A stretch of 64,000 nt of DNA from Tipula vernalis (taxonomy: Eukaryota > Arthropoda > Insecta > Diptera > Tipulidae), in contig OY282558.1 of assembly GCA_958295665.1 (NCBI GenBank), forward strand, positions 114,752,838-114,816,837. Direction: 5' to 3'. A program made the translations under genes and the position numbers. Shown here one piece after another: positions 34,501 through 46,479 of the stretch. Each line of letters begins with the position of its first letter. Positions within the stretch are counted from its first letter, which is position 1. Below the pieces are notes generated by a model. That model made no database searches and was not told the DNA's origin. It saw only the letters and a program-made list of their open reading frames with translations.

Positions 34501-36301
34501 TGGTTATTCGTAATGGATTAGATACAATATGTCAATATAGCAACTTTTTTTGGTGTTAATCAGTAAGGCTCGCTTCAAACCGACAAATGTTTCATTGCCG
34601 CGAAAAATAGTTGAGACTGCTTTATACAGCCAATTCCATAACTTCATATGCGATATTTGAAATCGAAATTCATTTTTGAAAATAAACTTAACTTTCCCGG
34701 AGTAATACAAATATTCCAATTCTTAAGTCAAAAATCCAACCGCCAAGATTTCTATTCGATGGAAATCTTAAGCAGAAACTTTTTTGTTTAACAGGAGAGG
34801 ATCCCCAAAATGGTTTAAGGCTTAAAGGTGATTTTGGAACTGGAAAAATGTAAGTTTCCTAATTTCAAGAGATTTGGTTATCGTGATTCGATGTCAATTT
34901 CATATCTACAGTGTAAATATTTGACCTGTTAAAATATCTCAAGTTGAGAATAGATAGATTTCTACTTAGAAAATCAAATTGGCCGTCATATGAGCTTGGA
35001 ATTTCATTCTTTTTACTTGTTCAATGGAGCTTGAAGCAAGTTCCATATTCTAAATCATTTCCCTTATAACAACAATATTATACTGCTGATTAAAGATTTC
35101 ACTTCAAACTCGAATAAACTTTAAAATTTCATCACTAGTAAAAGGAATATTGATGGTATTCCATCATAGTCGCTGTTCCTCTTCGTCTTCATTTGATCGA
35201 TTTTTAAATCGATGGAAGGTCGACTGTGTCACAAATGTGGAAGCAAATTAATTATTCGTTCCTTATAAAAAGCCTGAGTTGCTTAATGGCCATTCAGTTT
35301 CAACTAAGTGGCTCAATTCATCTTTATCAGGCCGTTGGCCAAATTCTCAGACTATATGAAAATATTTAAACCGATTAGAAATGCATTCTTCAGTCTAATG
35401 TTAGTCATAAAATGCAACAGCCGCAAATGACCGATTATGCTAAGTGACTAATTCGACTTTCAGACATCTGTTTAGAAACGAACTAAGCTCGTACGAGAAA
35501 TAGTTCTGAATAATTTAAAAAAAACTTATGCATAAACTCGTGCTTAATACTTTTAAAAAATTTGCAAAAGATGGGATAACATTTTCAGCTGGATCATCCG
35601 ACTTGAGTAGATTTCGGAAGCTTGCTAAAAGAGGTTCACACTTTTTTCGTTTTTACTTTGTTAGTACGAAGATATTCCGAAAAGCTTTTTTTGACGCTTT
35701 TTTATAGTCGTTGGTCGATGTGCCAGTCTAGTTATGTGATAGCCAACTAATATCTTAGTGATTGGTCGCTTTTTAAGACATCGGTTTGGTTGTCGTTTAA
35801 ACAAAGCTGTTCCACTTTACACAGCTACGTCAAACTTGTTGCCGCGTTAATATTGACGCCGCCGATTTTTCTTAATTCTGCAATAGGTACTGTGGAGTGC
35901 CTTTTCGAAGTAACTACATTACAATTTGGTTATCATTATTTTCATCATTGTTTGGCTTGTCGATTGTTTTACAAAGGAGGAAATTTCTTGCTGCTGTACT
36001 AAGTTAAACCATTGCATGGTTCTTCGTACAATAAGACTTCAAAATTGAGCCAAACTGAAGCAGAATTTAAGAAATTTTGAATTTCCGTCAACTACGTCAG
36101 ATAATATAATTAATATCTGCTCAATAATATGTGTGCAGTAACTGAATTTCTAAGTGCACTCGTAGTTTTAAATTGGATGTTTAACATCAAAATTAAGCAT
36201 AATGGTTTTGTTTTGATGTACAATTTTAAATTATTGTAATGGATGGCATATTTGCTGTTTAAAATTTAATTTTTTCAACTGATGATTTTCTCGACCAACA
36301 G
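31536..36301. other. Long gene-free AT-rich stretch with a GTC microsatellite
   Basis: No coding region is supported. The only clear simple repeat is (GTC)n, continuing as (ATC)n, at 33583-33610. Several poly-T/poly-A runs occur (33040, 33700, 34400). The part 34730-36000 is slightly less AT-rich, and the open frame at 35790-36002 has no motif. No terminal repeats or RNA genes were recognised. Confidence 0.45.
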
Positions 36302-36474
36302 TAATTCGGGAGTTTTGGAGAATATATATTGGAATTTATGATACATTTGTATTTATTGGTACTCGTCGCACAAGTTTAGCAAACGAGGAACTGACTTCGT
36401 ACGAAACTGAAACGTATCGTCAGATTATTGACTTTATAGGAAGATATCCTTGGAATAAATTTGTAGGTTCCACG
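36302..36474 (+). CDS. Candidate internal exon, function unknown
   Basis: A 173-base open segment is bounded by TTTTCTCGACCAACAG at its 5' side and by GTAAGT directly after 36474, so both splice signals are good. In the open frame it encodes about 57 residues, including REFWRIYIGIYDTFVFIG, TRRTSLANEELTSYETETYR and QIIDFIGRYPWNKF. The peptide has a balanced composition, unlike the surrounding chance frames. I do not recognise the family. No neighbouring exon was found, so it may be one exon of a gene with long introns, or a relic. Confidence 0.35.
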
Positions 36475-37551
36475 TAAGTATCCCCCTATATGTTAAACTA
36501 TAGTTTGCTTTGGTAGCTTTTATTTTAGCTAAAATGCATTTTTCTCGATGCATCTTAACGAAAACAAGCATTTCTATAATTATTTAGAAGTGAAATACAG
36601 TTTTCGTTTGATGCCAACCCTCCGACATTCTTATACAATAGTTTATTTATGTAGATTGAATTAAGTTTCCAAACCTACATATAGATATTTTCAAGAAATG
36701 GTCAATTTGGACTCTTCTATACATAAGATGACCATTTCTGTTAAAATTTCGAGTTGTAAAATTTCCATGATTCCTATACAGAAGGTACCTATACTATGTT
36801 TTTATGAATATTTATGTTCATAGCGTTCCAAGACCCTGTTTGCTTTAAGAATTGAAGATTTAATTTCCCGAAGTTTCTGAAATTGTTCAAAATCTTAAAA
36901 CACTTGAAACTATTCTAGGTCTGATCGACTTCTCGAACGACACTTTTTTCTATAAAACATACATCAGTAGTTATACGTCACTAAACCAACCATTTACATT
37001 TCACAAAAAGTTCCATTTGTGGTCAATATCACAATTGGTCATCACCATATAAATCCTCTACGCACATATCGCCAAATGTGTAGAACAGCAACCAAAATCG
37101 CATTCAAAATTTTTCATCTTCTTCAAGAAGTACCTCCAGTTATATTACACATCTTTGATATACTGTTGTTAATCCTCAAAAATTGGAAGTACTTCGTTCA
37201 GAGAAAGGTCAATTTACCCACTGTCTACACTACGCAAATCCACTAATATTTTTTATCATGATAATTTACGTTTGTATGTGTTTTTATCAATGAATTGAGA
37301 AATGTGACATTTCGTAAGAGTTTAAGTAGTGTAGAGACCGGGGAAAACAACACAGAAAGAATTTACTGAACTGAAATTCTTCCCAAATAACAAAAAATAT
37401 GTATGTATGTGTATGTACAAATAACATTTATTCAGGCGATACTTTGTGCATCAAATATTGCATATAAATCCCAAAAAAGTTGAACTTGAAATCAGAAGAA
37501 TCAAATGTTGTATATTACGCTACTACCTATGTACATCAATTAAGCTAAATG
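36475..37551. other. Gene-free stretch
   Basis: No gene or repeat recognised. If the candidate exon just upstream is real, this would be intron. Confidence 0.35.
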
Positions 37552-37800
37552 TCACAAGGTCGATCACATAATCAATCTTACGGGTCAGCGATATAAATAA
37601 CAGGCAATATATATCCGGCATGTTGCATCAAATTTCAACGACGAAATCTTTTCAACAAAAATCAAAAGATTGATATTCGAATATGGTTTCTGGGATCTTT
37701 ATCACATAGGCCTTGTATGTAAAATATCACATGGTCAATCCTAAGGGTTGGCGATATAAATAACAGGCAATATATATACGGCATGGTACAAGGTTGACAT
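37552..37800. repeat. Tandem ~163-bp repeat, left arm
   Basis: Two units in tandem. The phrase GCGATATAAATAACAGGCAA starts at 37588 and again at 37751. Between them lies GCATCAAATTTCAACGACG, then CAACAAAAATCAAAAGATTG. The same unit appears inverted at 38939-39137, so it flanks the Helitron helicase relic on both sides. Confidence 0.65.
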
Positions 37801-38012
37801 AAGTGGTTGCCCATCATTGGTTCTATGAGAACTGACCATAATTAATACCAACGTTGATATTTTGAATGAAGAACAAAAACGCTAAAGCCATTATTAAATT
37901 GCCAATTACATCGATTGTAGATATGTGAATGCACCAGAAGCAATAATAAGACTGTGAGTTCATCCATTATCTCCATAACAGAGGAGAATAATTTTTAAAG
38001 AAGGTCAGGAAA

Positions 38013-38830
38013 ATGAAACTTTACACGACGCTTGAAATAGAATCACTAGACTTACAATTAATTCCCAGTATACCAAATTTCCTTATCACGTGTACCGTCG
38101 AGGAGCGCGACAAAAAATGGTTGGAAGAATGTACACAGTTAGAGCAAATGATTCGTTTTTGTTTGCGATTGATTCTTCTTCACGTTCTTGGAGCGACATC
38201 ATTTGAGTAGCGATGCGAACTGTTAATTATTTTGAGTATTCAAACTTTAAGGAAGCAGTGTTTTATCGCAATTCGTTGGGCTCAGAAGAAGAGTGGGAGA
38301 AATGTTTTGATGAAGCATTAGTTTTTCAAATGGCATACCAAATGAGGCAAGCTTTTGAATTCATTTGTGTTTTCTGCAATCCTATCAATGCTTGGGTTCT
38401 TTGGTAAAATTCAAGTTGGATTTGGCTTTAAGTTTTTTGCGAGATTATGACAGTGAAGCCACATGTAATTTAATGTGCTGCATCAACATGGTGCTGAGTG
38501 TGCTAAAGTTGGCCTACCTCAATCAACGGGAACTCGGAATATTCCTAAACAATTCAACTTACTTGAGAAAGAAGAGAAAGCAAAACTTCGCATTCGAAAT
38601 CTGAATCAGCAGCAGTTGAGAGCATTCACAAATATTTTTATCGTTATACGTAGATTTTGAGAAGGTCCTAGGAAGATCCAGTATGATAAACCTTTACAAT
38701 GTGTTGATGAAATTTAATAAAGGTAATGGACCACAACAGGAATAGCACCAACTTTGCTAAAAGGTGACCGCACAGTTCACAGCGCCTTAAATTACCATTA
38801 ACAGGGTTGGAAAATTGATCATATAGCATG
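38013..38830 (+). pseudogene. Helitron helicase relic
   Basis: Pieces in three frames follow the order of a Helitron helicase. An early block ends GATSFE; then come MRTVNYFEYSNFKEAVFYRN, LGSEEEWEKCFDEALVFQ and MRQAFEFICVFCNPINAWVLW. Then LPQSTGTRNIPKQFNLLEK, EEKAKLRIRNLNQQQLRAFT, and TTTGIAPTLLKGDRTVHS, the motif Ia-type block. The Walker A region that should lie between the last two is unreadable. Stops and frame changes abound. In intact elements this helicase unwinds DNA during rolling-circle transposition. The Rep-type part is not here; a relic of a similar Rep domain sits at 46.5 kb. Confidence 0.7.
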
Positions 38831-38938
38831 AACAAATCAATATGCAGTTGAAATCATTCATGACATTTTATAAAATATTATACTATTCAGATTATAATAT
38901 AGAGATTCCAAAAACTATAATCCAATATCAATGTTTTG

Positions 38939-39137
38939 ATTGTTGTTGAACAGATTTCGTCGTTGAAATTTGATGCAACATGCCGTATATACATTGCTTG
39001 ATATTTATATCGGCAACCCCTAGGATCGACCATGTGACCTTTTACATACGTTTTACATACCTTTTACATTCGAATGTCAATCTTTTGATTTTTGTTGAAC
39101 GGATTTCGACGTTTAATTTGGTGCAACTGACGGTATG
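38939..39137. repeat. ~150-bp repeat, inverted right arm
   Basis: Reverse complement of the 37552-37800 unit. GTTGAACAGATTTCGTCGTT (38945) and GTTGAACGGATTTCGACGTT (39093) mark two units about 148 bases apart. The two arms enclose roughly 1.1-1.4 kb including the Helitron helicase remains. Confidence 0.65.
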
Positions 39138-39430
39138 TAATATGTTCCAATGAACCTGTTGTTTATTTAATTTAACATAAAATCAAATGTAAGGCCAATG
39201 AACCGTTTTTGCTTTAGTTATTATTGCTAATAAAAATTGCTTAAATGTTATCTTTTAAATTCAATTGAATGTTGGATTTCTCCTAAAAGATGAGTATTTG
39301 AAAAAACATTTCTCTGTACATGGCATTTAGGCGAATAAGTTACCAACAAATACATAAAATAAATTTGGGATTTTATTTTGGGAAGTATTTCACAGACATA
39401 AGAATTTATATTTAAAAGCTTACTAGATAT

Positions 39431-39887
39431 TGTTACGTTTTTGCCATGCCAATCAAGATTCGTATCACTGGATTGTGAATAAAACAAAATCAATTTAATT
39501 TATCACGAACGGATTTTATTTATTTAGCACAAAAATTATTACAACACAATTTCTTATTATAATTCACAAAAATCACTTTATATAAATTATTCTCAAATTT
39601 TACTGTACAATTATAATTTTTATTTCCACTAAAACTCTTTTTAAATCACTTTTTAATTCATTTTTAATCTTCACACTGTCGCTTACCAAATATTACTAAT
39701 CCAATTCGACTTCGTTCGCCTTTTTATATCCACAAACAAAACTTCTAGAAAGCTCATGACTTTACCAGTTAGAATAGCGAAGAAACATTTAGAACAATTT
39801 TATCATGGAAAATTCCATTTTAGTACAGTTAAACATCGAGCTATTAATTTTAACTTATTCTATTACACACTAGGTGTCACCGTTACA
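39431..39887 (-). mobile_element. Solo LTR, 457 bp, with ATAT duplication
   Basis: Flanked by ATAT at 39427-39430 and 39888-39891. It starts TGTTACGTTTTTGCC and ends CACCGTTACA, giving TG...CA ends with an inverted TGTNACG. On the minus strand a TATAAAAA box (39721-39729) is followed about 200 bases on by AATAAATAAAA (39514-39525), the promoter-to-poly(A) order expected of an LTR. No internal retroelement sequence is attached, so it is a solo LTR left by recombination between two LTRs, probably from a gypsy-type element. Confidence 0.75.
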
Positions 39888-39891
39888 ATAT

Positions 39892-41236
39892 ATTTTTTTA
39901 TAAATTGGCGATACTATTTCCCGACAACAAAGTATTTTAGGTAGATTTAGAAATTTAAATTCCTTATTATATCGTAACCTATCTATAACAATTGTTAGAA
40001 TTTGGAAGGTATATTAACCGTAGAAAGCTATTTCTTAGAAAAGTTTGATTTTACTTTGGAAAATTTTAATAGAATTCTTAAAATGACCCCCACACAAATG
40101 ACACTTCAATCGAATTAAAATTTTATAAATGAAAGATGATGGAATCAACATAAAAAAAAAATCGTCGGTCTCTTTTTGAGAAAATCTGTATGACAGTTTT
40201 CTTTTCCACTACGACCTCTTGTATTCTAGAGACGAATGGATCGAAAGGTTAGCACAAAATGATTATTACTAAAATCTACCTTTGTACAAAATGTCGACCA
40301 AAACTCTCAATATTTGTGAAAATGGGAGATAAAACAAAAATAATAAAAATGTATGACTGGAAGGATGGAAGGACGGACACGACATTTTCTAATCGATGTT
40401 TTGGAGTCCTGTTAACATAATTCGTCGAAAAATGTGAAAATCTGGACTAACATTTTTTCACGATTACAATACTTACCCACTTCGTTGTAGCAGGCAAAGT
40501 AAAAATCATTTTGAAGAACTAGAAATATTTAAAAACTTTCATGATTCTAGTTTTCAATTAATTTTCAATATTTCAACTATTCAAAGAATTTACCCATTTC
40601 AACAGTGTGTATGAAACATTTTAAGAATTTATAGAACGCCACGTATTTTGAGAATCTAGAGGCGAATTCTTTAGCTCTTGAATATTCTTTTTTCAAGAAC
40701 TTCAACAATTTATTCAAACCGAAAGAGTTCAAAATTTGAAGGAATTTTGAGAACCACCCACCAAATAATATTTAATGACAAATTGTAAATTTAAAATTAT
40801 GTTTTTTCCAGCTGTAATTCCTATTTCTGCCAGACTACAATTGCAGATTTTAGAGTTTTTGATCCATAATTTGTAGGATTTATAGCAAATGCTAATATTG
40901 AGGTTTTTTTAATTATAGTTGTCAACAATTCTAAAGTTATAAACGAATTTATTTCAACAACAATTTATACCAATAGGATAATTGAATGGCCATTAGCTTC
41001 GTGAGAAAATTTCAAATTGTAATATTGCAGCGACTTAAGCTATCCCGAAAAGCCAAATCTTGAACAATTGAGTCGTTTATTTGAAGGTGGTGTAAGTCCT
41101 TATTTTGTTGAAATTAGCTAATAGAAGATTTGAGAATAAATGTAAAAGTATATGGAATTTTGAATTTTCTTAATTTTTGCGCAAGATTGTTTACCAATAA
41201 TTATTATCATTAGCTTAATTATTTTGAAAAATGGAC
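39892..41236. other. Gene-free AT-rich stretch
   Basis: Nothing recognised on either strand. Confidence 0.45.
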
Positions 41237-41238
41237 TA

Positions 41239-41684
41239 AGGCTGTTTCCCAAACCGATACTTATTTCGTACTTATTGACTTATTTGCGGCCATCTTAAAT
41301 AAGTAAGTAAAACCGTTCCAATTGATTTGAGTTACTTATTTTGACAGCGACGTCAAAACAACAGAAATTAACAAAATATTTGTTTGGTATTCAAACAATT
41401 ATTTATTTAAAAATATGTATTCAGACATTAGTTTAACAAAAAATACTTTACATCGCGTATTATATTGTTTCCTTTTTATTATTTTTAAATAATTACAATA
41501 GTTTTTACTTTTATTAAAGTGTTATTCACAACTTTAAAATAAAAACAAATAAAATGTTTGACAATGTTGACATATTCAATTTAGATTTTATTGCTAGAAA
41601 AGGACACAAAATAAGTTACCTCGCCAGCTTACTTATTTGAATAAGTTAGGTTCCACAAATAAGTATCAGTTTGGGAAACAGCCT
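41239..41684. mobile_element. 446-bp MITE, ends AGGCTGTTTCCC, TA duplication
   Basis: The left end reads AGGCTGTTTCCCAAACCGAT and the reverse complement of the right end AGGCTGTTTCCCAAACTGAT; both continue ACTTATTT. TA flanks both sides (41237-41238 and 41685-41686). The interior is AT-rich and non-coding, with further ACTTATTT words inside each end. The TA duplication fits a Tc1/mariner-driven element; a PIF/Harbinger origin is possible but would need a 3-bp duplication, which I do not see. Confidence 0.75.
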
Positions 41685-41879
41685 TACACCAATTTCATAA
41701 TAAACGTTACACCAAATATATTTGTTATATTTGGCTGGTATAGAAACTATTTGTTTTGATAATCTCGTCTTTTCTTATTTATCGGAATATTTTCTTCACC
41801 TAGGCAAATCGCATTTCTATAGTTCGTCATAAATTCTAATGTGTTGATAAATTATTTGGAATTACACAAAACACAAACG

Positions 41880-42600
41880 GCTCACACCTCACGAAGTAAT
41901 CAGAAGTTCTGTGGAAAATTACACCTCAATCTAACCTCTAAATCATGGTCCAAAAATTCCCCAACCGAACCCCTCACTCCAGCTGACTTAACCTCAACTC
42001 AATTTCAACTCAACCCTACCTCGGGCAAAATCTCAACGCTTTACTCAACTCAAACTCAACGGCTTACTCAATCCCGAAAATAACCATTCAAAAATATATA
42101 TGCATATGAACTCAAATTAGCTCCACCTAACCCTCAACTGAACCCTCACTTAATCCCAACTCAACCCCTACTCAATGATTTTCAGCCCTAAACTCAAGCC
42201 CAGCTCCACCACCAACGCAACCCCCAACTCAACTCTCAACTCAACAACTAACTCAACACTCGACTCAATCCATAAGTCAAGACGGGGCGAAAACCGCATG
42301 CGAGTATGAACTCAACTTAATTTACCTCCAACTAAACTCTCGACCCAACCCCCAAATAAATCTTAAAGTGTGGTTCACGTCAACCCCAACTCAACCCCAA
42401 ACTTAACCCTTAACTCAAAGCCCAAGCCAATCAAAAATTCAACACGGCCCAAAAACTATATATGAACTCAACTCAAAATAATTACAACTAAGTTTCAACT
42501 CAACCCTCAACACAACCTTAAATAAATGGCCAACTGAACCGCTGACCCAACCCTTAGCTAAACCCAAACTCAACCCCAAATTCCACGCCCTACTGAATCC
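41880..42600. repeat. TTGAG-type minisatellite, locus 2, opposite strand
   Basis: Here the array reads CTCAACTCAACCCC and variants on the plus strand, so it is the reverse complement of the arrays at 3.4, 61.3 and 62.7-63.7 kb. Three spacer copies with the pattern (minus strand) TTGAGTTCAT, then A/T-rich with GCAT, then CCGTNTTGA occur at about 42085-42116, 42281-42320 and 42440-42475. The open frame across 41841-42083 is only translated repeat. Confidence 0.7.
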
Positions 42601-43030
42601 TCAAGCCATCTCAGATTGCTGATGAAAGGGAAAAGTTTACAAAATGCTGAAATCGCATTAGGAAAGGTGAATCTAAAGTGTTCTTGTAACATGTCCACTT
42701 TGCATACATAAAAAAATGATGAACGTTGGATGAAAAACCTCATGATAATAATAACCATGTGATAGACCTCAAAAATATTTACCGACCTAGCACTCACATT
42801 TCCTCTGAAAGACGTTACAAACACCTATGCGTTTTGAAAAGATATGTTAAAAAAAATTAACGTCACATTTTAGTGCTGCACTTGAGAGTAGTAAATTGTT
42901 TTTTGATCAAAGCCAAAAGAAAATTTAATAACAAAACTCCATTTGCAAAGCAATTAGCGATCCAAGGAAATAATAAAAATTGTTTTTCTCATATAATTCT
43001 GTGTGTGTAATTTAAATCTTCGACTAATAC
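42601..43030. other. Gene-free stretch
   Basis: Nothing recognised. Confidence 0.4.
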
Positions 43031-43188
43031 TCTAGACAGACTGTGGTTTAATAAATCCGATTTAGCTAAACCACTTTAAGTATTCTAAGCAAAAACAAAG
43101 GGACTAGCTTTTAAAATCGAGGTTGACACACTGCGACTAATCTCGAAAATTCACTAAATCGGTTTTATTAAATCGCAGTGTGTCTAGA
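43031..43188. mobile_element. 158-bp palindromic element, ends TCTAGACA
   Basis: 43031-43065 (TCTAGACAGACTGTGGTTTA onward to GATTTAG) and the reverse complement of 43153-43188 (TCTAGACACACTGCGATTTA onward) match over about 35 bases with five differences. The middle is short and non-coding. No target duplication was found, so it may be a MITE or a foldback fragment. Confidence 0.55.
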
Positions 43189-44289
43189 AGTATAAGGCTG
43201 CGGTCGAATTCTCGAGTAAACCCGCTAAATTCGGTAAATGCATTTACCTTTTTTTTATGGAGAGTAAACGAAACAAAAATCACGTAAATGAAAAATATGT
43301 AAAACAGAATGGGATTAGAAGCTTTTACCAAGCCACCTATTCTTCTTCAATTAGATGAATAATTGTGTTTATGTCTAAACTTAGTCCAACCTTAACAAAT
43401 GCAAATAATTATCTACAAAACTTCAAAACTTAAACTAACTAAACTTTGAAAAATGTCTCTTGTATTAAAGATAACACTACAAACTTCGGATTTACTAAAT
43501 AATACATATATGTATAAAGGAACAGGCCTTAAATATCAGGACTATAATCCCTTTGACAGCTAACTGCGTTTAGTTATGTACATCCGAAAAAAAATTAGAA
43601 TTATGTAAATCGAATTCGATTTTTAGTTATAATACCAACCACTAGGAATAATTTCATATGAAATACTTGGTAAAAAAATAAAAATAAATCTTGGACTGTT
43701 GCTTTGTAAAGTAATAAATCCCAGAAGAGTACTTGTTTATAAATGAAGAATCCTCTAAACCAATGTAATTAATTAATCGATCCTCAGGCTTTAGAATAGA
43801 AACATTCTTGTTTAAATTAAATAAAATGATCGAACAAACATCAGAAATGTAATACTGCGTACGGTAATTTTGAAACAAATTACTTGTCTTGTTTCAAAAG
43901 TTTATAACAACATTCTAACAATAAAACCAAAAACAAACGTTAATTTTATATTTAATAATTTAAATAATGCTCACCAAAGTCCAAAATTCCTTTTTATTTG
44001 TTTGTAATAAGTAAAAAACATTTCGATTATATTCTATTATTCTAAAAACACTAATTATAAACTAAACGTCAAATGTAACATAATATTAAACATTAGAATT
44101 CCACTGTTTCCTTATATGTGGTTTAATTCATTTTAATGATAGCAGCGACAAATTAAAATTTCGTCAAATAAAAGAAATATTTAAAAAAAACTGAGAATCT
44201 AATTCACAGTAAATTTGAATTGGAGGCGATTTGCTTTATAAGAGGTTTATTCTTCTTTGACTTAATGGGCTCATGAAGTATTTCTAAAA
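43189..44289. other. Gene-free AT-rich stretch
   Basis: No gene, repeat or regulatory site recognised. Confidence 0.4.
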
Positions 44290-44429
44290 TCTTATGTTCT
44301 TTGTATTTATTTGATAACGCCAACTGTGAAACGCCAACGGGTGATCAAGCTTCTTGTCTTGCTACTCGTATTGTTTTTTGTTTTGTATATATTCAGTACA
44401 ACAAAACCACTCTCCTTATATTACGGTCA
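44290..44429 (+). CDS. Candidate exon with a membrane anchor, ending in GTAAGT
   Basis: An open frame ends exactly at a strong donor (GGTCAA|GTAAGT at 44429/44430). It reads TPTVKRQRVIKLLVLLLVLF, then FVLYIFSTTKPLSLYYGQ: a basic segment, about 17 hydrophobic residues, then a polar stretch. This is the layout of a type II signal anchor, as in many Golgi enzymes. There is no in-frame ATG: the frame runs upstream to a TAA at about 44266, and the first plausible codon near the basic segment is TTG at 44311. So either the exon starts at an AG acceptor upstream or the start has been lost. No other exon was found. Confidence 0.35.
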
Positions 44430-46349
44430 AGTAAGTAATGTTATCTTATTTCTTAAGAATTCCATTAAAACAAATAAAATATTTCAACAAGACGATGAGT
44501 ATATGAGACGACGCCAGATTCAATGAAATTCAATTTTGAAAAACGTTAATGAAAATTTTTGTTCAAGTTCAATGTGGTACAAACATATTCATTCATACAT
44601 GTACAAAGTGTATAGATATGATAATGGCTCAACACTCGTATGTGCACCAGAACAACAATATAGAATATAAATTTTTGTCCACCTATTGTTGTTGTTTTTA
44701 TACGATGGTGGTATACATAAGTATATAGTCGAAAAATATTAGTTTTCCGATCAAATTGAAAATCAATTTAACTTCTTACGGTCTTGTGCACATACGAGAC
44801 TGAAATTAAGATATGAAGTGGAAATTTTGTACAAACTTTATGAAATTGAAAAAGTTTAATATCATATTTCAATTGTAATATGAATGTTCCTTTAATGCTT
44901 TACCAACTATACATGTAGTTGTTTGATAGTTTTTCACTTAGCCTTGTGATAATCGATAATATCATTGCTAAATGTAGTCTGTAATGAAAGCTAAAATAAA
45001 TAAATTCATAGCAACTATAATTAAGTTTGTGTTCGTGTTATTTAAGACATTTTCACAGTTTCATGTCTAAGCTTTTTCTGCTGGTTGTGAAAAACAGAGG
45101 TAAATTATCACTTTTGATCAAATACAGACTGACCGATTGACAGATTTCACATCGTAAATCACTTTTTCTGACATAGTAGAAGACAACAAAACCGATAAAT
45201 TTCGATTTCGAATAAACCTTGCGTATACAATTATGTCCTCACTAAACTAATAATTACGGCAAGCGACAAACCAAATTTAAATATATATTTACGATTAGCA
45301 CTATAGGGGTACAATATATCCTGTGAGTCGTTGATTAAAGGGAAGATAATTTCATAGAAAAAAAAAATACAAAAATTATATGGGATTGAGGTAAATTGGG
45401 GGGCAATTTTTTTTTAAAACAGCGAGGGTGAAATTTATATATTTAATTTTTTATTGTCCAAACCTTTGGTGACACTGATATATTATTACATGCATATATG
45501 CTTATGTACACTCATTCGCATATGCAAACGGAATAAACTACTATTGTCCCCGTCAACGATATATATTATAAGAAATAACTGAACAAAAATTTCGGGTGCA
45601 GGAGAAGTTATATACCAAGGAAATCTTTTTAGAGTGTTTCACAAAAGATCGCCAACGTTTGATGGTCATTTATATTGTTTTGAAATGAAATATGATGTAA
45701 TTTATGGGCATTGCTGGGGATGGGTGGATAAATAATTTTGTATAGGACGCACGGTTTCGTGTCAATTGTTGTTTTATTACATCGATAAATTGTGAAAGTT
45801 TGAAATTTATGTGGATTTTGATATAGCGACAGAGGTTTTTGAAAATAGCGCAATTAATACGGTTATATAGTATGTTACCCGAAATTATGTTTAATGCATT
45901 GAAATGTTTTTTTTTTGTATTTTATACGAAGGGTGTCAAGTTGTTTGCTCGATAAATTATGGGATTTGTAGATATAGGTGGGCGTGTAAAATTAAGGTTG
46001 CATGTTTTATTTGTTGTTTTTGTATCGCACTTTAATATGGGATTGCACGAGTTTTAATAACCAATAAGATATGTAATTCAACCAATATTCGTTTCCTTGC
46101 CCAAATTGTGGACGTACCGTTACAGATGGAAACTCTTTCCTGCTATTCAATAAAAGGAGCACATGTTTTTCTTAATGAAAAACTTAAACATTTAATTTAA
46201 CGTTTCTACTAATTTGTACAGCCAAGTCAACTCTGCAAGGAAAGATATACCGAAGTGTAAAAATTTGAACGGAGAATATTTTAAAGAAGCAAATTCACAT
46301 TATTTGAAATTATATGCTGAAGGAATTTGACAATAGTTTTCATTTCTAA
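44430..46349. other. Gene-free stretch with one zinc-finger-like trace
   Basis: AT-rich, without a supported gene. At 46083-46178 a short frame reads FPCPNCGRTVTDGN and then NKRSTC, which recalls a CX2C...C finger with the histidine position changed; see findings. Poly-A/T runs lie at 45361 and 45908. Confidence 0.4.
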
Positions 46350-46479
46350 GTGGAGAAGCAGAATATTAGATGTGGTTTAGTTTGGGGTTTAGGGGTGTAT
46401 CACATATACATCACACTATTGCTGTGCAATATAACTGTTCTTCGAATTTACTCTTTTAAAATTGCAATTCGTGAAAATA

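Noticed and set aside
35790..36002. 70-codon open frame near 35.8 kb
   Set aside because: No splice-bounded structure, no motif, and stops immediately around it.
37552..37800. CRISPR-like array
   Set aside because: Units are ~163 bp tandem repeats without short unique spacers, in a eukaryotic transposon setting.
41841..42083. Open frame rich in Thr, Ser, Gln and Pro
   Set aside because: Translation of the CTCAAC minisatellite.
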